Shown here one piece after another: positions 44,974 through 53,892 of a stretch of 64,000 nt of DNA. Under the pieces are notes generated by a model. It saw only the letters and a list, made by a program, of their open reading frames with translations, searched no databases and was not told the origin of the DNA. The translations under genes and the position numbers were made by a program. Each line of letters opens with the position of its first letter. Within the stretch, counting starts at the first letter, position 1. The DNA comes from Fusobacteriota bacterium (GTDB taxonomy: Bacteria > Bacillota > TC1): the NCBI GenBank assembly GCA_009773805.1, contig WTXA01000002.1, positions 1 through 64,000 on the forward strand. Reading direction: 5' to 3'.

Positions 44974-46307
44974 AGTTTATTATTGCTCCATTTCTTTTCC
45001 ATTGTTAGAAGTTTTTTTTCGAGGTTGATATCATTATCACCTTTTGCTACTATGTAGAGCTTTTCAGCCTTACCATTTATTGCATGACTTAGAACTGATA
45101 TCTCATTTTCTTCAACTATTATTTTTTTGCTAACATTGGTCCGATATCTTATTGCAAGTGCTAAATCAAATGCCCTTACTCCAGTTATATATATTTTTCC
45201 AATATTTGTCTTTTCAAGGACACTGAAGTCACTATCATAGATAAAAGTAATATCTTCTTCATTCTTTTCTTCTCCAAAGAAGAAAAGAATATCTATTTTA
45301 CCTTCGTCTTCATCTATAGTTTCTAAACTTTGTTCAAAACTAGAAATATTATCGCTTTCTTTAAGAAATATAGGTTTTTTAATGTAGAAAGTATCAATTT
45401 CATTATCTTCAAATTCAAATTTTTCTAAGGCTAACTCTCCTGCATCTATGCCTATATCAAGTTCATCTAGTAAGGCTAGCGCTGCTAATAGATTATAGAT
45501 ATTATGATAGCCTTGGGATGGTAAATCAAAGGGGTATTCTTCACCCTTCGTCCATAAGTCAAAATAAATCCCATCCTTTAAGGAAACATTTGTTGCCAGA
45601 TAGTCAATTTCTGGTCTTTCCAAATCACAATTCAGACAAGTGTAATCCCCTAATTGACCAGCATCAATGTAGGTGTATCTCAATTCACCTTCGCATCTTA
45701 TACATTTTTTAACTTCTACTTCATCTTCTTCGTCCTTATTATCAATACCATAATAGACTAATCTATTTTTTAAATCCATACCTATATCGACTACCACTGG
45801 ATCATCTCCATTGAAAATCATTGTTGTCTCTGGTAATGTGTTCAAGTATTCTTTAAGACTAATTATTTTATCCTTAAAGCCCCCTCTTCTTGATAATTGT
45901 TCTTCAAAAAGGTTGGTTATAATTAGATATTCTGGTTTTATTTCAGTAAATAAAGACAAGGTGGCTATGTCTTTGATCTCAATGACCATATAGTCCACCT
46001 TGGTTTTACCAAATATTTTTACTTTTTCAATTAACGCAGAAATAAGACCATCATAGTCATCTTTACTATGATGATTGTTTCCTATATTTAATTTTTCCTT
46101 ACCAAATATTTCAACCAGAAGTTTTCTGGTTGTTGTTTTGCCGTTTGTTCCTACAATGAATATGAACTCTCCGGTTACTTTTTTCTTTAATCTTTTCAGG
46201 ATATTCTTGTTTATCTTTAAAGCAATCTTACCTGCTATACCAATATCCTTGTTGGCTAAGCCAGCTATTTTAATAGCCAGCTTGCCAATTATTAATGTGA
46301 ATAACAC
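44958..46307 (-). CDS. Divergent MurT-like Mur ligase
   Basis: 449 aa from a GTG start behind TAAGGAG. ATP P-loop FIVGTNGKTTTRKLLVEIFG (about 51-70) and the MurT-specific four-cysteine zinc ribbon CIRCEGEL ... YTCLNCDLERPEIDY (about 198-226) are kept, as is IYDSDF in the C-terminal domain. Several MurT motifs are altered: EIDE is EIKD, the FRDQMDR-like segment is FEEQLSRR, the NPAG motif near the third domain is missing (KESDNISS) and GRD before the catalytic Asp is EED. It probably binds ATP, but normal amidation of lipid II D-Glu is doubtful. It lies 10 bp after degV. Confidence 0.85.
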   Translation of the reverse strand: MLFTLIIGKLAIKIAGLANKDIGIAGKIALKINKNILKRLKKKVTGEFIFIVGTNGKTTTRKLLVEIFGKEKLNIGNNHHSKDDYDGLISALIEKVKIFGKTKVDYMVIEIKDIATLSLFTEIKPEYLIITNLFEEQLSRRGGFKDKIISLKEYLNTLPETTMIFNGDDPVVVDIGMDLKNRLVYYGIDNKDEEDEVEVKKCIRCEGELRYTYIDAGQLGDYTCLNCDLERPEIDYLATNVSLKDGIYFDLWTKGEEYPFDLPSQGYHNIYNLLAALALLDELDIGIDAGELALEKFEFEDNEIDTFYIKKPIFLKESDNISSFEQSLETIDEDEGKIDILFFFGEEKNEEDITFIYDSDFSVLEKTNIGKIYITGVRAFDLALAIRYRTNVSKKIIVEENEISVLSHAINGKAEKLYIVAKGDNDINLEKKLLTMEKKWSNNKLWIVK

Positions 46308-46317
46308 TTTATACTCC

Positions 46318-47148
46318 TTAACAACTTATCGCTACAGTTCCAGGTCCTACATGCGTCCCAATTACTGCACCTATTTCTGCCACTATATCAACTTTTAAAC
46401 CTAGTTCTGTTTCTAAAGCAGCTTTAATTTCCTCAACAAATTCTTCATTTATTGCATGTGCCATAATAATCCTATTGCCGTCAACTCTATTGTTTTTGAC
46501 ATAGTCCAATAGTATTTTTAAAGCTTGTTTCTTGCCTTTAGCTTTTTCAAAAGGTACAATTTTACCTTCATTTGTGTATTTTAGAACTGCCTTGATGTTA
46601 AGCAAGCCACCCACAACAGATTGGGCGAAGGATATTCTGCCACCTTTTCTTAAAAACTCTAATGTGTCTAATACAAAAATCATTTCTCTTTTATATTTTT
46701 TTTCTTCTAATACTGCAACAATTTCTTCTAGACTTGCACCTGCTTCAGCCATTTCTGCTCCAGTAATTGCTAAGTCCCCAATCATTATTGTTGCTAAGTT
46801 ACTATCAAGTATATATACTCTATCAGAATCGATATTTTCCTTAGCTCTTACAGCTTCGTTATAAGTTCCACTTAATGTTGAAGATAATGTAATAACTAGT
46901 ACTTGATCATCTTCATTTTCTAATAGTTTTCTTATTGCTGGTTCAAATTGTTCACAAATAACTTGTGAGGTTTTTGGAACTATTCCTGATTCTTTGATTT
47001 TATCATAGAATTCTACTGCGTCTAGGTCCTTTCGATCATAATATGTCTCTGTGTCAAAGGCGATTGGAAAGTGAACCCATTCTATTTTGTGTTTCTCTCG
47101 ATATTCCTTTGGTAAATCGCTTGAAGTATCAACTAGTATTCTTACCAT
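46318..47148 (-). CDS. DegV-family fatty-acid-binding protein
   Basis: 276 aa from the ATG at 47148 (AGGAGG 6 nt upstream). The DegV fold binds fatty acids as FakB does: ILVDTSSDLPKEYREKHKIE at the N-terminus, PKTSQ (about 62-66), TLSSTLSGTYNEA (about 88-100) and the KGGRIS motif (about 163-168). It would present exogenous fatty acids to FakA kinase. It is first in the unit with the murT/gatD-like genes. Confidence 0.9.
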   Translation of the reverse strand: MVRILVDTSSDLPKEYREKHKIEWVHFPIAFDTETYYDRKDLDAVEFYDKIKESGIVPKTSQVICEQFEPAIRKLLENEDDQVLVITLSSTLSGTYNEAVRAKENIDSDRVYILDSNLATIMIGDLAITGAEMAEAGASLEEIVAVLEEKKYKREMIFVLDTLEFLRKGGRISFAQSVVGGLLNIKAVLKYTNEGKIVPFEKAKGKKQALKILLDYVKNNRVDGNRIIMAHAINEEFVEEIKAALETELGLKVDIVAEIGAVIGTHVGPGTVAISC

Positions 47149-47238
47149 TGTCATCCTCCTAATATATTTGATATAACCTAAATCACTTAATACGATTATA
47201 TAATATTTAGAGATAAAAATAAACAAGGTATTTAAATC

Positions 47239-47270
47239 AAAAAAAGGACCACCTCATAGAGGAGATCCTT
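47239..47270 (-). terminator. Terminator of the small membrane protein gene
   Basis: Minus-strand stem AAGGATCTCCTC / GAGGTGGTCCTT with one mismatch and G-U pairs, 3-base loop, then seven T. It lies 22 bp after the stop of the gene at 47292. Confidence 0.85.
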
Positions 47271-47291
47271 ATTCCTTGAAATATTTGTTAA

Positions 47292-47549
47292 TTATCTTCT
47301 GTGGCAGAACCCACCACTATTACCAAATCCACCTCGTTCTTCTATCCGCTCAGATCTATCATCTCTAAAGTTATTCATCATATTATAACCTGAACCTCTA
47401 AAAAATAATAAGCACGCTATAAGTAATAAAGCTAAAACACCAGTAGATGTTCCAATAATGCCAAGTATTAATGCTGCGTTTGCTTTTTTCTTCGGTTTTT
47501 CTTGAACAATAGTATATTCCTGGGAATCAATGTTTTTATTTTCTTCCAT
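47292..47549 (-). CDS. Small single-span membrane protein
   Basis: 85 aa. A charged N-terminus (about 1-23, KPKKKANAALILGIIG at its end) is followed by a membrane span (about 25-50). A short Arg/Asp/Gly-rich tail follows (ERIEERGGFGNSGGFCHRR). The start of the span resembles DUF4190-type proteins but is too short for assignment. It has a GGAG ribosome binding site and its own terminator, so it is probably real. Function unknown. Confidence 0.65.
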   Translation of the reverse strand: MEENKNIDSQEYTIVQEKPKKKANAALILGIIGTSTGVLALLLIACLLFFRGSGYNMMNNFRDDRSERIEERGGFGNSGGFCHRR

Positions 47550-47651
47550 AACTATTCTCCTTTCTTCTTTGTTATCTTCATTATATTCATTAAATGTGTA
47601 AATTGGCTGAAAAGCCTATTAACTTTCTATGAAGTTAATAATATATTTTTA

Positions 47652-48749
47652 CTATAATATCAGGTTATGTTCCTCTTCTACTTCTTCCTTATGATAAAAG
47701 CTACCTAGTATCAAGCCAAAACCTAGGATAACTATAATAAGACTAATTAAACTACCAAAGTAAGGTATTAACTGGATAATCTTATACATCACTGCTAAGC
47801 CTACTACGTATAGTATATTATTACCACCTGCAAATTTCGGATTTATGTTTCCATAATAATCGCTTAATGCAATAATAAATACTCCAGTAGATAGATAAAT
47901 TGCTGAACCCAGCAACAAGATTATTATCAAAGCAAATGGTATCCCTATAAAGGTCATTAGGAAAGCTATTGAAATAGCTATAGTTCCTAGAATACCAAGG
48001 AGTCCGTATAGGAAAAACAATTTGCTTCTTTTTTGTAACAAAAGACTTGCTGTTTTTTTCTTAGTTTCTTTAAAGACAAATGACAACAAGAACCAAATTA
48101 TAAGGGTGGTGAATATGAAACTAATGGTTGAGAATAGTCTACTACTATTTCGGTCCATGAATCTATCTGCATCTTCTGTGCCAACTTGTCTAATATTAGT
48201 TTCGCCCTTAACACTACCACCGATTATATTGGTAGTTCTAGCTGTATAGTTTAAATCTCCTAATATTATGCCTTTTACAAGAAGATCACTTGCATAATAA
48301 ATATTGGCATCTCTATTGACTGCTCCATAGATATTAATACTGTCAGCTATTATGAAAGCATCTCTATTTACCTCTGCTCTAGATTCTAAATTCACTTCCT
48401 TGCCAAAAGCAAAAACATTACCATCTACTCTGCCTGTAACTATTACCTTCTCTGAAGAGGCTATGAATATATCACCTTTAATATGTCCACTAATAACAAT
48501 CTCATTTTGTGACACTATAAAAATATTACCATCAACGACTCCATTGATTAAAACATCTTCTGCAGATACGAAGATACTTCCATCTATATTACCATTGTTT
48601 TCAAAATAATCTCCTGAAAAATATAGGTTTTCATTAATAGTTTCACCCTGTGGAACTATTTTTACTAAATCATCTGTCTTTGCAGCTCCTACCAAGAGCA
48701 AAGAACTAAAAAGTAATATTGATAAGACTAACAATCTCTTAAATGTCAT
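47652..48749 (-). CDS. Exported bactofilin-like beta-helix membrane protein
   Basis: 365 aa. Signal peptide about 1-24 (LLVLSILLFSSLLLVGAAKT). A polymer-forming/bactofilin-like repeat domain (about 40-190) consists of short beta turns of the form DGNIFIVSQNEIVISGHIKG. After a link there are four to five membrane helices (about 205-350) and an acidic tail. Bactofilins polymerise into scaffolds; this exported, membrane-anchored form is common in Firmicutes and uncharacterised. It shares one base with the CmpB-like gene upstream (TAATG). Confidence 0.82.
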   Translation of the reverse strand: MTFKRLLVLSILLFSSLLLVGAAKTDDLVKIVPQGETINENLYFSGDYFENNGNIDGSIFVSAEDVLINGVVDGNIFIVSQNEIVISGHIKGDIFIASSEKVIVTGRVDGNVFAFGKEVNLESRAEVNRDAFIIADSINIYGAVNRDANIYYASDLLVKGIILGDLNYTARTTNIIGGSVKGETNIRQVGTEDADRFMDRNSSRLFSTISFIFTTLIIWFLLSFVFKETKKKTASLLLQKRSKLFFLYGLLGILGTIAISIAFLMTFIGIPFALIIILLLGSAIYLSTGVFIIALSDYYGNINPKFAGGNNILYVVGLAVMYKIIQLIPYFGSLISLIIVILGFGLILGSFYHKEEVEEEHNLIL

Positions 48750-49564
48750 TATTTATCCTCCTTAAACCATTTGTAAATCTTCAGATTTTTCCCTGCATCC
48801 CTGATTGTTTTTATAACTTTCGGGAATTTCCTAGAGCTAATTCCATATATGAATAGTTTTCTATTGGTTTTTATTAGTTTTGCCAATAAATCTTCATAGT
48901 CATTTTTCAAGGCTTCCATTCTATCTTCAGCATTGTCTTTAAAGGATTCTATTCTACCTTCAGCATGGTCCCTGAATGCTCCAATTTTATCTTCTGCGTT
49001 ATCCTTTAAGCTTTCGATCTCATTTAATATTAGATCAAGGGCTGAGATTTCTTTCCTAGTGTATATAGCTTTATTGACTGAAACCAATGTGTCTACTAAC
49101 ATGGCAGATACTAGTATATATTTCATTAAGCTCAAAACACCTATGCTTTCAAAAAAATTAGGTATCCTTTCAAAAACCGGATGGATAAAATATATGAAAA
49201 AATAGGCTAAAATTGTCCAGTAAATTGAGAACTTTAAGGAGATTCTACCATTAATGTTCAAGAAATTACTACTATAATCCCAAAGTCTTAAATTTAATAA
49301 TTTCTCTAATAAATATCCTGTTACATATTCTAATAAAGTGATAATTATGAAGGCAGCAGGTAGAAATATTAATAGGTTGTCTTTTATCGGTATAAGCAGA
49401 ACTAGTAAAAATAATGCCCCTACTCCATATATTGGACAGTATGGCCCATATAATAAACCTGGAAATACTATACTTTTGGTAACAATAGATCTATATATAG
49501 TTTCTAGTAAAAAGCCTAAAAAACTATAGAAGAAAAAATAAAAAATCAGTTGATCGAAATTCAT
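48749..49564 (-). CDS. CmpB-like membrane protein with four 11-residue coiled-coil repeats
   Basis: 271 aa. The N-terminal part (about 1-165) is an ABC_trans_CmpB-type membrane domain, about five spans, with GLLYGPYCPIYGVGALFLL and the family LWDYS motif. Residues about 185-230 hold four consecutive 11-residue repeats: IESLKDNAEDK, IGAFRDHAEGR, IESFKDNAEDR and MEALKNDYEDL. These should form a right-handed (hendecad) coiled coil. A basic C-terminus follows. The family name suggests transport, but no ATPase is nearby. Between LRR and bactofilin-like genes with one-base overlaps on both sides. Confidence 0.82.
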   Translation of the reverse strand: MNFDQLIFYFFFYSFLGFLLETIYRSIVTKSIVFPGLLYGPYCPIYGVGALFLLVLLIPIKDNLLIFLPAAFIIITLLEYVTGYLLEKLLNLRLWDYSSNFLNINGRISLKFSIYWTILAYFFIYFIHPVFERIPNFFESIGVLSLMKYILVSAMLVDTLVSVNKAIYTRKEISALDLILNEIESLKDNAEDKIGAFRDHAEGRIESFKDNAEDRMEALKNDYEDLLAKLIKTNRKLFIYGISSRKFPKVIKTIRDAGKNLKIYKWFKEDK

Positions 49565-50751
49565 TAAAATCCTCCTCTAGTTTTTATAAATCTTGTTCCT
49601 ACCACTAATACTAATCCTATACCAAAGGTTATTATTGATACATATAAATAAACACCTTTATCATTTTCAGGTAGTTCCTGGGTCTCTCTTATAGAAAACT
49701 TCTGTTCATAAATTGAAGGTGTATTTTCTTTGTCACCAAAAATATTGTTCGAGCCACCAGATATTGTGGTCCTAAGGATGTAGTCACCTACTGTATCGAT
49801 CAAGTTTCCTTCTAAAGTAACAACGCCACCATGTATTGAGTCTTTTAATTCAACTTCTGATCCGTCAGGCTTCACAAGTATCTGCTTAATATTAAACCCA
49901 AGATCCAAGGTATATATTTCAAATCCTTTAATCTTTACTTCTTGATGGATTATTCCACTATTATCAATAATTTCCTGGTAGCTTTGATTATATAAATATA
50001 CAGCTTTAATTCCAGTAAGCTTATTAAATAATTGAATATCCATTTTGTGTATCTGATTATATGAGAAGTCTAGAAAATATAGTTTTATTAGATTGCCTAA
50101 TTCCCAAGGTAATTCTTGAAGTTTATTTTTTCCAAAGTCTAATATTGTTAGATTACTTAATTCTCCTATTTTCTTTGGTAATTCCTCTAACAAGTTACCT
50201 TCTAGCACTAACATTTCTAATGATTTTAAAACTGAAATTTCTACAGGTAGGTCACTTATCATATTGTTTTGTAATTGAAGTTGTTCAAGCTTAGTTAATT
50301 TTGCAATTTCAGCTGATATTTTAGTAATTCTATTGTCACCTGCATCTAGTACTTCTAAATTAGTAAGATTTGTGACTCCTTGTCCTAGATCAGTTATTTG
50401 ATTGTTGTTAATTATTAAAATCCTAAGGTTTTGAAGTGCCCCAATTTCTTTTGGAATTTCTTTTATTTCATTACCGCTTATATCGAGCACTATGAGGTTT
50501 TTAAAGATTTCAATTCCATTAATACTATTTATTCCAATATCATTTATCATAAGACTTTTTATTTCTTCAGCTTCAGTAGTGCTGATTGTGTCTGTTTCTT
50601 TTTTATCTAAGATAGTGCAGATTTCATTTCTTAAGTCTTGATCAGGAAATTGTTCTACCATTGTTTTTACTTCTTCAGCTTTAATAGAACTTAGGTATGT
50701 TCCAAAAAAGCCTATAGTTAGGACAAATGTCAGTATTAATAATTTCTTCAT
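49564..50751 (-). CDS. Surface leucine-rich-repeat protein
   Basis: 395 aa. Signal peptide about 1-25. Six or more leucine-rich repeats of 22-23 residues (about 85-240), for example LTNLEVLDAGDNRITKISAE and LSNLTILDFGKNKLQELPWE. A beta domain follows (about 255-350), then a C-terminal membrane span (YVSIITFGIGLVLVVGTRFI) with a positive tail. It should be displayed outside the membrane. It lacks an LPXTG sorting signal. It heads a three-gene coupled operon with the CmpB-like and bactofilin-like genes, apparently an envelope assembly. Confidence 0.85.
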   Translation of the reverse strand: MKKLLILTFVLTIGFFGTYLSSIKAEEVKTMVEQFPDQDLRNEICTILDKKETDTISTTEAEEIKSLMINDIGINSINGIEIFKNLIVLDISGNEIKEIPKEIGALQNLRILIINNNQITDLGQGVTNLTNLEVLDAGDNRITKISAEIAKLTKLEQLQLQNNMISDLPVEISVLKSLEMLVLEGNLLEELPKKIGELSNLTILDFGKNKLQELPWELGNLIKLYFLDFSYNQIHKMDIQLFNKLTGIKAVYLYNQSYQEIIDNSGIIHQEVKIKGFEIYTLDLGFNIKQILVKPDGSEVELKDSIHGGVVTLEGNLIDTVGDYILRTTISGGSNNIFGDKENTPSIYEQKFSIRETQELPENDKGVYLYVSIITFGIGLVLVVGTRFIKTRGGF

Positions 50752-50820
50752 TCACATACACCTATCTTTTCTTGATTTTTATTGCAATATTTAATTAATT
50801 ATATCATTAAGGTAGTCATT

Positions 50821-50868
50821 TAAAAAGAAAAAGAAGGATTGAAAATCGATTCCTTCTTTTTCTTTTTA
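50821..50868 (-). terminator. Terminator of the dehydrogenase operon
   Basis: A 16-bp stem, AAAGAAAAAGAAGGA(A/T) with its complement, around a loop of about 11 bases, with a T-rich flank. It ends the operon 54184-50883 shortly after the small Cys-rich gene. Confidence 0.85.
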
Positions 50869-50882
50869 AATATTTAATATTT

Positions 50883-51011
50883 TTATTTATGCATTGTACA
50901 ATTTTGACAATTACCGCCACATGAGTTGTCTTTCTTTTTGTGGAAGAATACTCTTTTAACACTAAGTAAAACTGCAGAAATGATAAATGCATATATTAGA
51001 AAATCAATCAT
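50883..51011 (-). CDS. Small Cys-rich single-span membrane protein (FeoB-associated type)
   Basis: 42 aa, read directly. It begins MIDFLIYAFIISAVLLSVKR (membrane span) and ends with KKKDNSCGGNCQNCTMHK, a CxxxCxxC cluster. This matches the FeoB-associated Cys-rich membrane protein type, but feoB is not here. It has GGAGG 8 nt upstream. It is the last gene behind the Fe-S dehydrogenase genes, suggesting a role in metal or electron handling. Confidence 0.75.
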   Translation of the reverse strand: MIDFLIYAFIISAVLLSVKRVFFHKKKDNSCGGNCQNCTMHK

Positions 51012-51066
51012 TAATCATTCCTCCTTTTAGGTCCTATAATAAGTTTAGCATTCTTAACTTTTATTG

Positions 51067-52173
51067 TCAATTATCTTGTTTTCTTATTATTTCAGTCATC
51101 TCTTCTCCAATAGCCGTAGTTATAACAACACAGCTTTTAAAGCCTGCTGCTACATATAGACCATCTAGGTTAGTTTTGCCGAATATTGGTTCCATATCCT
51201 TGGTATAGGGTGAGGCTACGGAAAAGGTTCTGAGTATCTTCAAATCTCTTAATACAGGATAAAATCTAACACCAAGACCGGCCATTTTACTTAAATGAGT
51301 CCTCGATGGGAAGAATTTTAGATCATCTGGGTCTTCAGGTCCAATACTACCTGTTTCTCCAATTAAGAAGTTCCCTTCGTTGCTTTGCATCATAGCTAAG
51401 GCACAATTACTAGAATCTCCATGAGCATCAGTAAAAAATGCCGCTGAAGATAGAAAGTTGTTCATCATCGGTTTAACCCTTTCTGTAACAAAGGCTTCCC
51501 CTTTAATATATTCTACAGGTATGTTGATTCCTGCTAAGTTACCTAGTTTTTTAGAATGTGCCCCTGCTGTTATGATGACATGTCTAGCTTCTATTCTTTC
51601 ACCATTTTCTAGAACGACTCCTTTTATAGTATCTCCTATTCTAATATAGTCTACTACTTTAGACCATTCCCTAACTTCAAGACCTAATTCTTTACCTTTA
51701 TTGACAAAACCATATACTAGTTTCCAAGGTGTTAGTCTACCTTGAGTCATGTATGAAGCCCCTCTTAAAATCTTCTCATTAATGTATGGTTCTATTTTTT
51801 TTATGTCTTTGGGATTTAATAATTCAACTGGTAGTCCATATTCTTTTTTTTCTTGATAGAGTTTTTCTAATTCTATTATTTCTGCATCATTTTCAGCTAC
51901 AATGAGACTTCCCATCACCTTTAAATCTAGATTGCAACCTAGGGTTAGTTCTAGTTTCATGGCTCCTTTAAAGCCTCTTAAGGTTCTTTCCATACTAATT
52001 CCCATATTAGAGTCCTGAACTTGAATACAACCATAATTTGCCCCACTAGAGCCAGAAGCTAGTTCCTTTTGTTCAAGAAGTAGTGTCCTATAGCCAGCTT
52101 GGCTTAAATGGAAGCTAATTGAAGATCCAAAATAACCTCCACCAATAACAATTACATCATAGTTATTGTTCAT
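51067..52173 (-). CDS. DadA/glycine-oxidase-like FAD subunit
   Basis: 368-aa FAD-dependent amine oxidoreductase: GxGxxG motif VIVIGGGYFGSSISFHLSQA (about 7-26), ASGSSGANYGCIQ and the C-terminal GLYVAAGFKSCVVITTAIGE. By analogy with HcnC, the beta subunit of hyperthermophile proline dehydrogenases and D-hydroxyproline dehydrogenase, it would be the amino-acid-oxidising subunit. The substrate (proline, hydroxyproline, sarcosine or a D-amino acid) cannot be decided from sequence. It overlaps the BFD-like gene by 11 bp. Confidence 0.87.
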   Translation of the reverse strand: MNNNYDVIVIGGGYFGSSISFHLSQAGYRTLLLEQKELASGSSGANYGCIQVQDSNMGISMERTLRGFKGAMKLELTLGCNLDLKVMGSLIVAENDAEIIELEKLYQEKKEYGLPVELLNPKDIKKIEPYINEKILRGASYMTQGRLTPWKLVYGFVNKGKELGLEVREWSKVVDYIRIGDTIKGVVLENGERIEARHVIITAGAHSKKLGNLAGINIPVEYIKGEAFVTERVKPMMNNFLSSAAFFTDAHGDSSNCALAMMQSNEGNFLIGETGSIGPEDPDDLKFFPSRTHLSKMAGLGVRFYPVLRDLKILRTFSVASPYTKDMEPIFGKTNLDGLYVAAGFKSCVVITTAIGEEMTEIIRKQDN

Positions 52174-52429
52174 CCTCGATTACCTCCATATCTCTTATTG
52201 TAATTGGGATATAGGGGAAATTAGGTTTATCTTCAACCTCAACTTCTATACCATGGCTTTTTAATATTTTAATAATAATTGGAGCACAAACTCTACCCTG
52301 ACAACTACCCATACCTGATCTAGTATATTTTTTTATAGTTGAGATACTATGACAGCCTGCAGCTATGGCACTAATAATTTCTCCATAGGTTATTTCTTCA
52401 CATCTACATATAATTATTTTATCATCCAT
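52163..52429 (-). CDS. BFD-like [2Fe-2S] protein
   Basis: 88 aa. CRCEEITYGEIISAIAAGCH (about 9-28) and MGSCQGRVCAPII (about 40-52) give the four cysteines CxC...CxxxxC of the bacterioferritin-ferredoxin fold. In related dehydrogenases it is fused to, or accompanies, the HcnB-type subunit. The C-terminus (PNFPYIPI) resembles the extension usually present in that fusion. It is a separate gene here, overlapping both neighbours (8 and 11 bp). Confidence 0.88.
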   Translation of the reverse strand: MDDKIIICRCEEITYGEIISAIAAGCHSISTIKKYTRSGMGSCQGRVCAPIIIKILKSHGIEVEVEDKPNFPYIPITIRDMEVIEDEQ

Positions 52430-52832
52430 TAGTCTGCCTCCTAACTATCCCTCTGGTTCTATCTAAATCTTTTAGCTGACCCTTAACTACAATCAAGGTA
52501 GTTTTATTAAAGGCTTTTTTGTCTATATAATCTTTAACTTCTCCTAACCCAAGGATATTTCCGTATTCATCAACGAGGTTTATCTTTTCTTCTAATTTAG
52601 GTCTTACAGAAAATTCAAAAGGAAAGATTAGTTCACCAATTTCTTCATTTAAATAAAACAAGGCTTGTCCAGGACAGTTGGCTACACACATTAAACAACC
52701 AATGCAATTTTCTTCCTTAAATTCTGGCAAGGAGGTTAGGGATTTTTTAATTATAGCTTTTTTACTACATGAAGCCGCACAAGGATCACAAGGGATTTCT
52801 TGTTGGCAATAAACTTTAATTTTATGCTTCAT
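52422..52832 (-). CDS. 4Fe-4S ferredoxin-type subunit
   Basis: 136 aa. Cysteine groups CDPCAASCSKKAI (about 15-27) and CIGCLMCVANCPG (about 43-55) fit one 4Fe-4S cluster plus a partial second set. The remainder is a beta domain without recognised motif. It probably passes electrons between the FAD subunits and an external acceptor. It overlaps the HcnB-like gene by 11 bp and the BFD gene by 8 bp. Confidence 0.82.
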   Translation of the reverse strand: MKHKIKVYCQQEIPCDPCAASCSKKAIIKKSLTSLPEFKEENCIGCLMCVANCPGQALFYLNEEIGELIFPFEFSVRPKLEEKINLVDEYGNILGLGEVKDYIDKKAFNKTTLIVVKGQLKDLDRTRGIVRRQTNG

Positions 52833-53892
52833 GGTGATGTCTCCTTATTATTTCTTGTTTGAAATCTTTTCTTTTTTGTCCAAAGAAGCCACTTCTTAAT
52901 TCAACTAGTCTTTGGTTAATTAATTTGATTTCTTTATCTTCAACCTTGTATCCAAGGTTTTGTGCTGCTGCGAGTCCAGCTATTCTACCTTCATCAAGGG
53001 CAGTATTTGCTTCTTCGATTGCTGTTATATCTCCTGCCACAAATATATTTTTCACGCTTGTGCACATTCTTTCATCATGTAAAGGTATTAAACCACCAAA
53101 ATTTTCATTATATATGGTCTTGCAACCAAGGTTAATAGCTAATCTAGAATTTGTTCTTAATCCTACAGCTAGTAAAATAGTGTCACAGTCTATTATTTTT
53201 TCTTCATTACTCACTAAATCTATTATTCTAGCTGCTTTCACATGATCATCACCTGTTGCTTCAATTATTGTATGGTTGGTATATAGGGGAATTCCTAGTT
53301 TTCTTATTTTGTTTAAATGAACTTCATAGCCTGTTATTTTTTCTTGGTATTCAACTATTCCTTTTATTTTCATTCCAGCTTGTATAAGTTGATAGGCAGT
53401 TATGAGACCAACGTTACCTGAACCTATTACTAGAATTTCCTGTCCTACTTTTATCCCATGGACATTGGCGAAGGTTTGTGCACAGCCTGCAGTCATTACT
53501 CCTGGCAGGGTCCAATTTTTGAAAGGAAGTCCTTTTTCTATACCACCTGTTGCGAGTATTATGGCTTTGCTTTTAATAAATTCTATTTTACCCACTTTAT
53601 TTAATATTATGTCCCCTTCATCAGTGAATCCTTGACAGATGGTTTCGCCCTTATAGGAAACACCATTGGCTAGTGCTTGTCCAATTAGTTTTTCCCCTAT
53701 TTGATAGCCTCTTAATCCAGCATAGTGTTCCTTGGAGCCAAAAAATTTGTGTATTTGTTTAAAAAGTTGTCCCCCTGGGAGTTTGTTTTCATCTACTAGT
53801 AGAACCTTAGCCCCGACTTTGCTTGCTTCCACGGCTGCGCCTAGTCCTGCTGGGCCAGCTCCAATTATTACTATATCCCACATTTTAATCAC
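52822..53892 (-). CDS. HcnB-like NAD/FAD oxidoreductase subunit
   Basis: 356 aa. Pyridine nucleotide-disulfide oxidoreductase fold: IIGAGPAGLGAAVEASKVGA (about 9-28), ATGGIEKGLPFKNWTLPGV (about 113-131), the second Rossmann motif VIGSGNVGLITAYQLIQAG (about 150-168) and FVAGDITAIEEANTALDEGR. It is like the alpha subunit of multimeric proline/hydroxyproline dehydrogenases and HcnB. There is no C-terminal BFD extension, since that part is a separate gene downstream. Confidence 0.88.
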   Translation of the reverse strand: MIKMWDIVIIGAGPAGLGAAVEASKVGAKVLLVDENKLPGGQLFKQIHKFFGSKEHYAGLRGYQIGEKLIGQALANGVSYKGETICQGFTDEGDIILNKVGKIEFIKSKAIILATGGIEKGLPFKNWTLPGVMTAGCAQTFANVHGIKVGQEILVIGSGNVGLITAYQLIQAGMKIKGIVEYQEKITGYEVHLNKIRKLGIPLYTNHTIIEATGDDHVKAARIIDLVSNEEKIIDCDTILLAVGLRTNSRLAINLGCKTIYNENFGGLIPLHDERMCTSVKNIFVAGDITAIEEANTALDEGRIAGLAAAQNLGYKVEDKEIKLINQRLVELRSGFFGQKRKDFKQEIIRRHHHEA

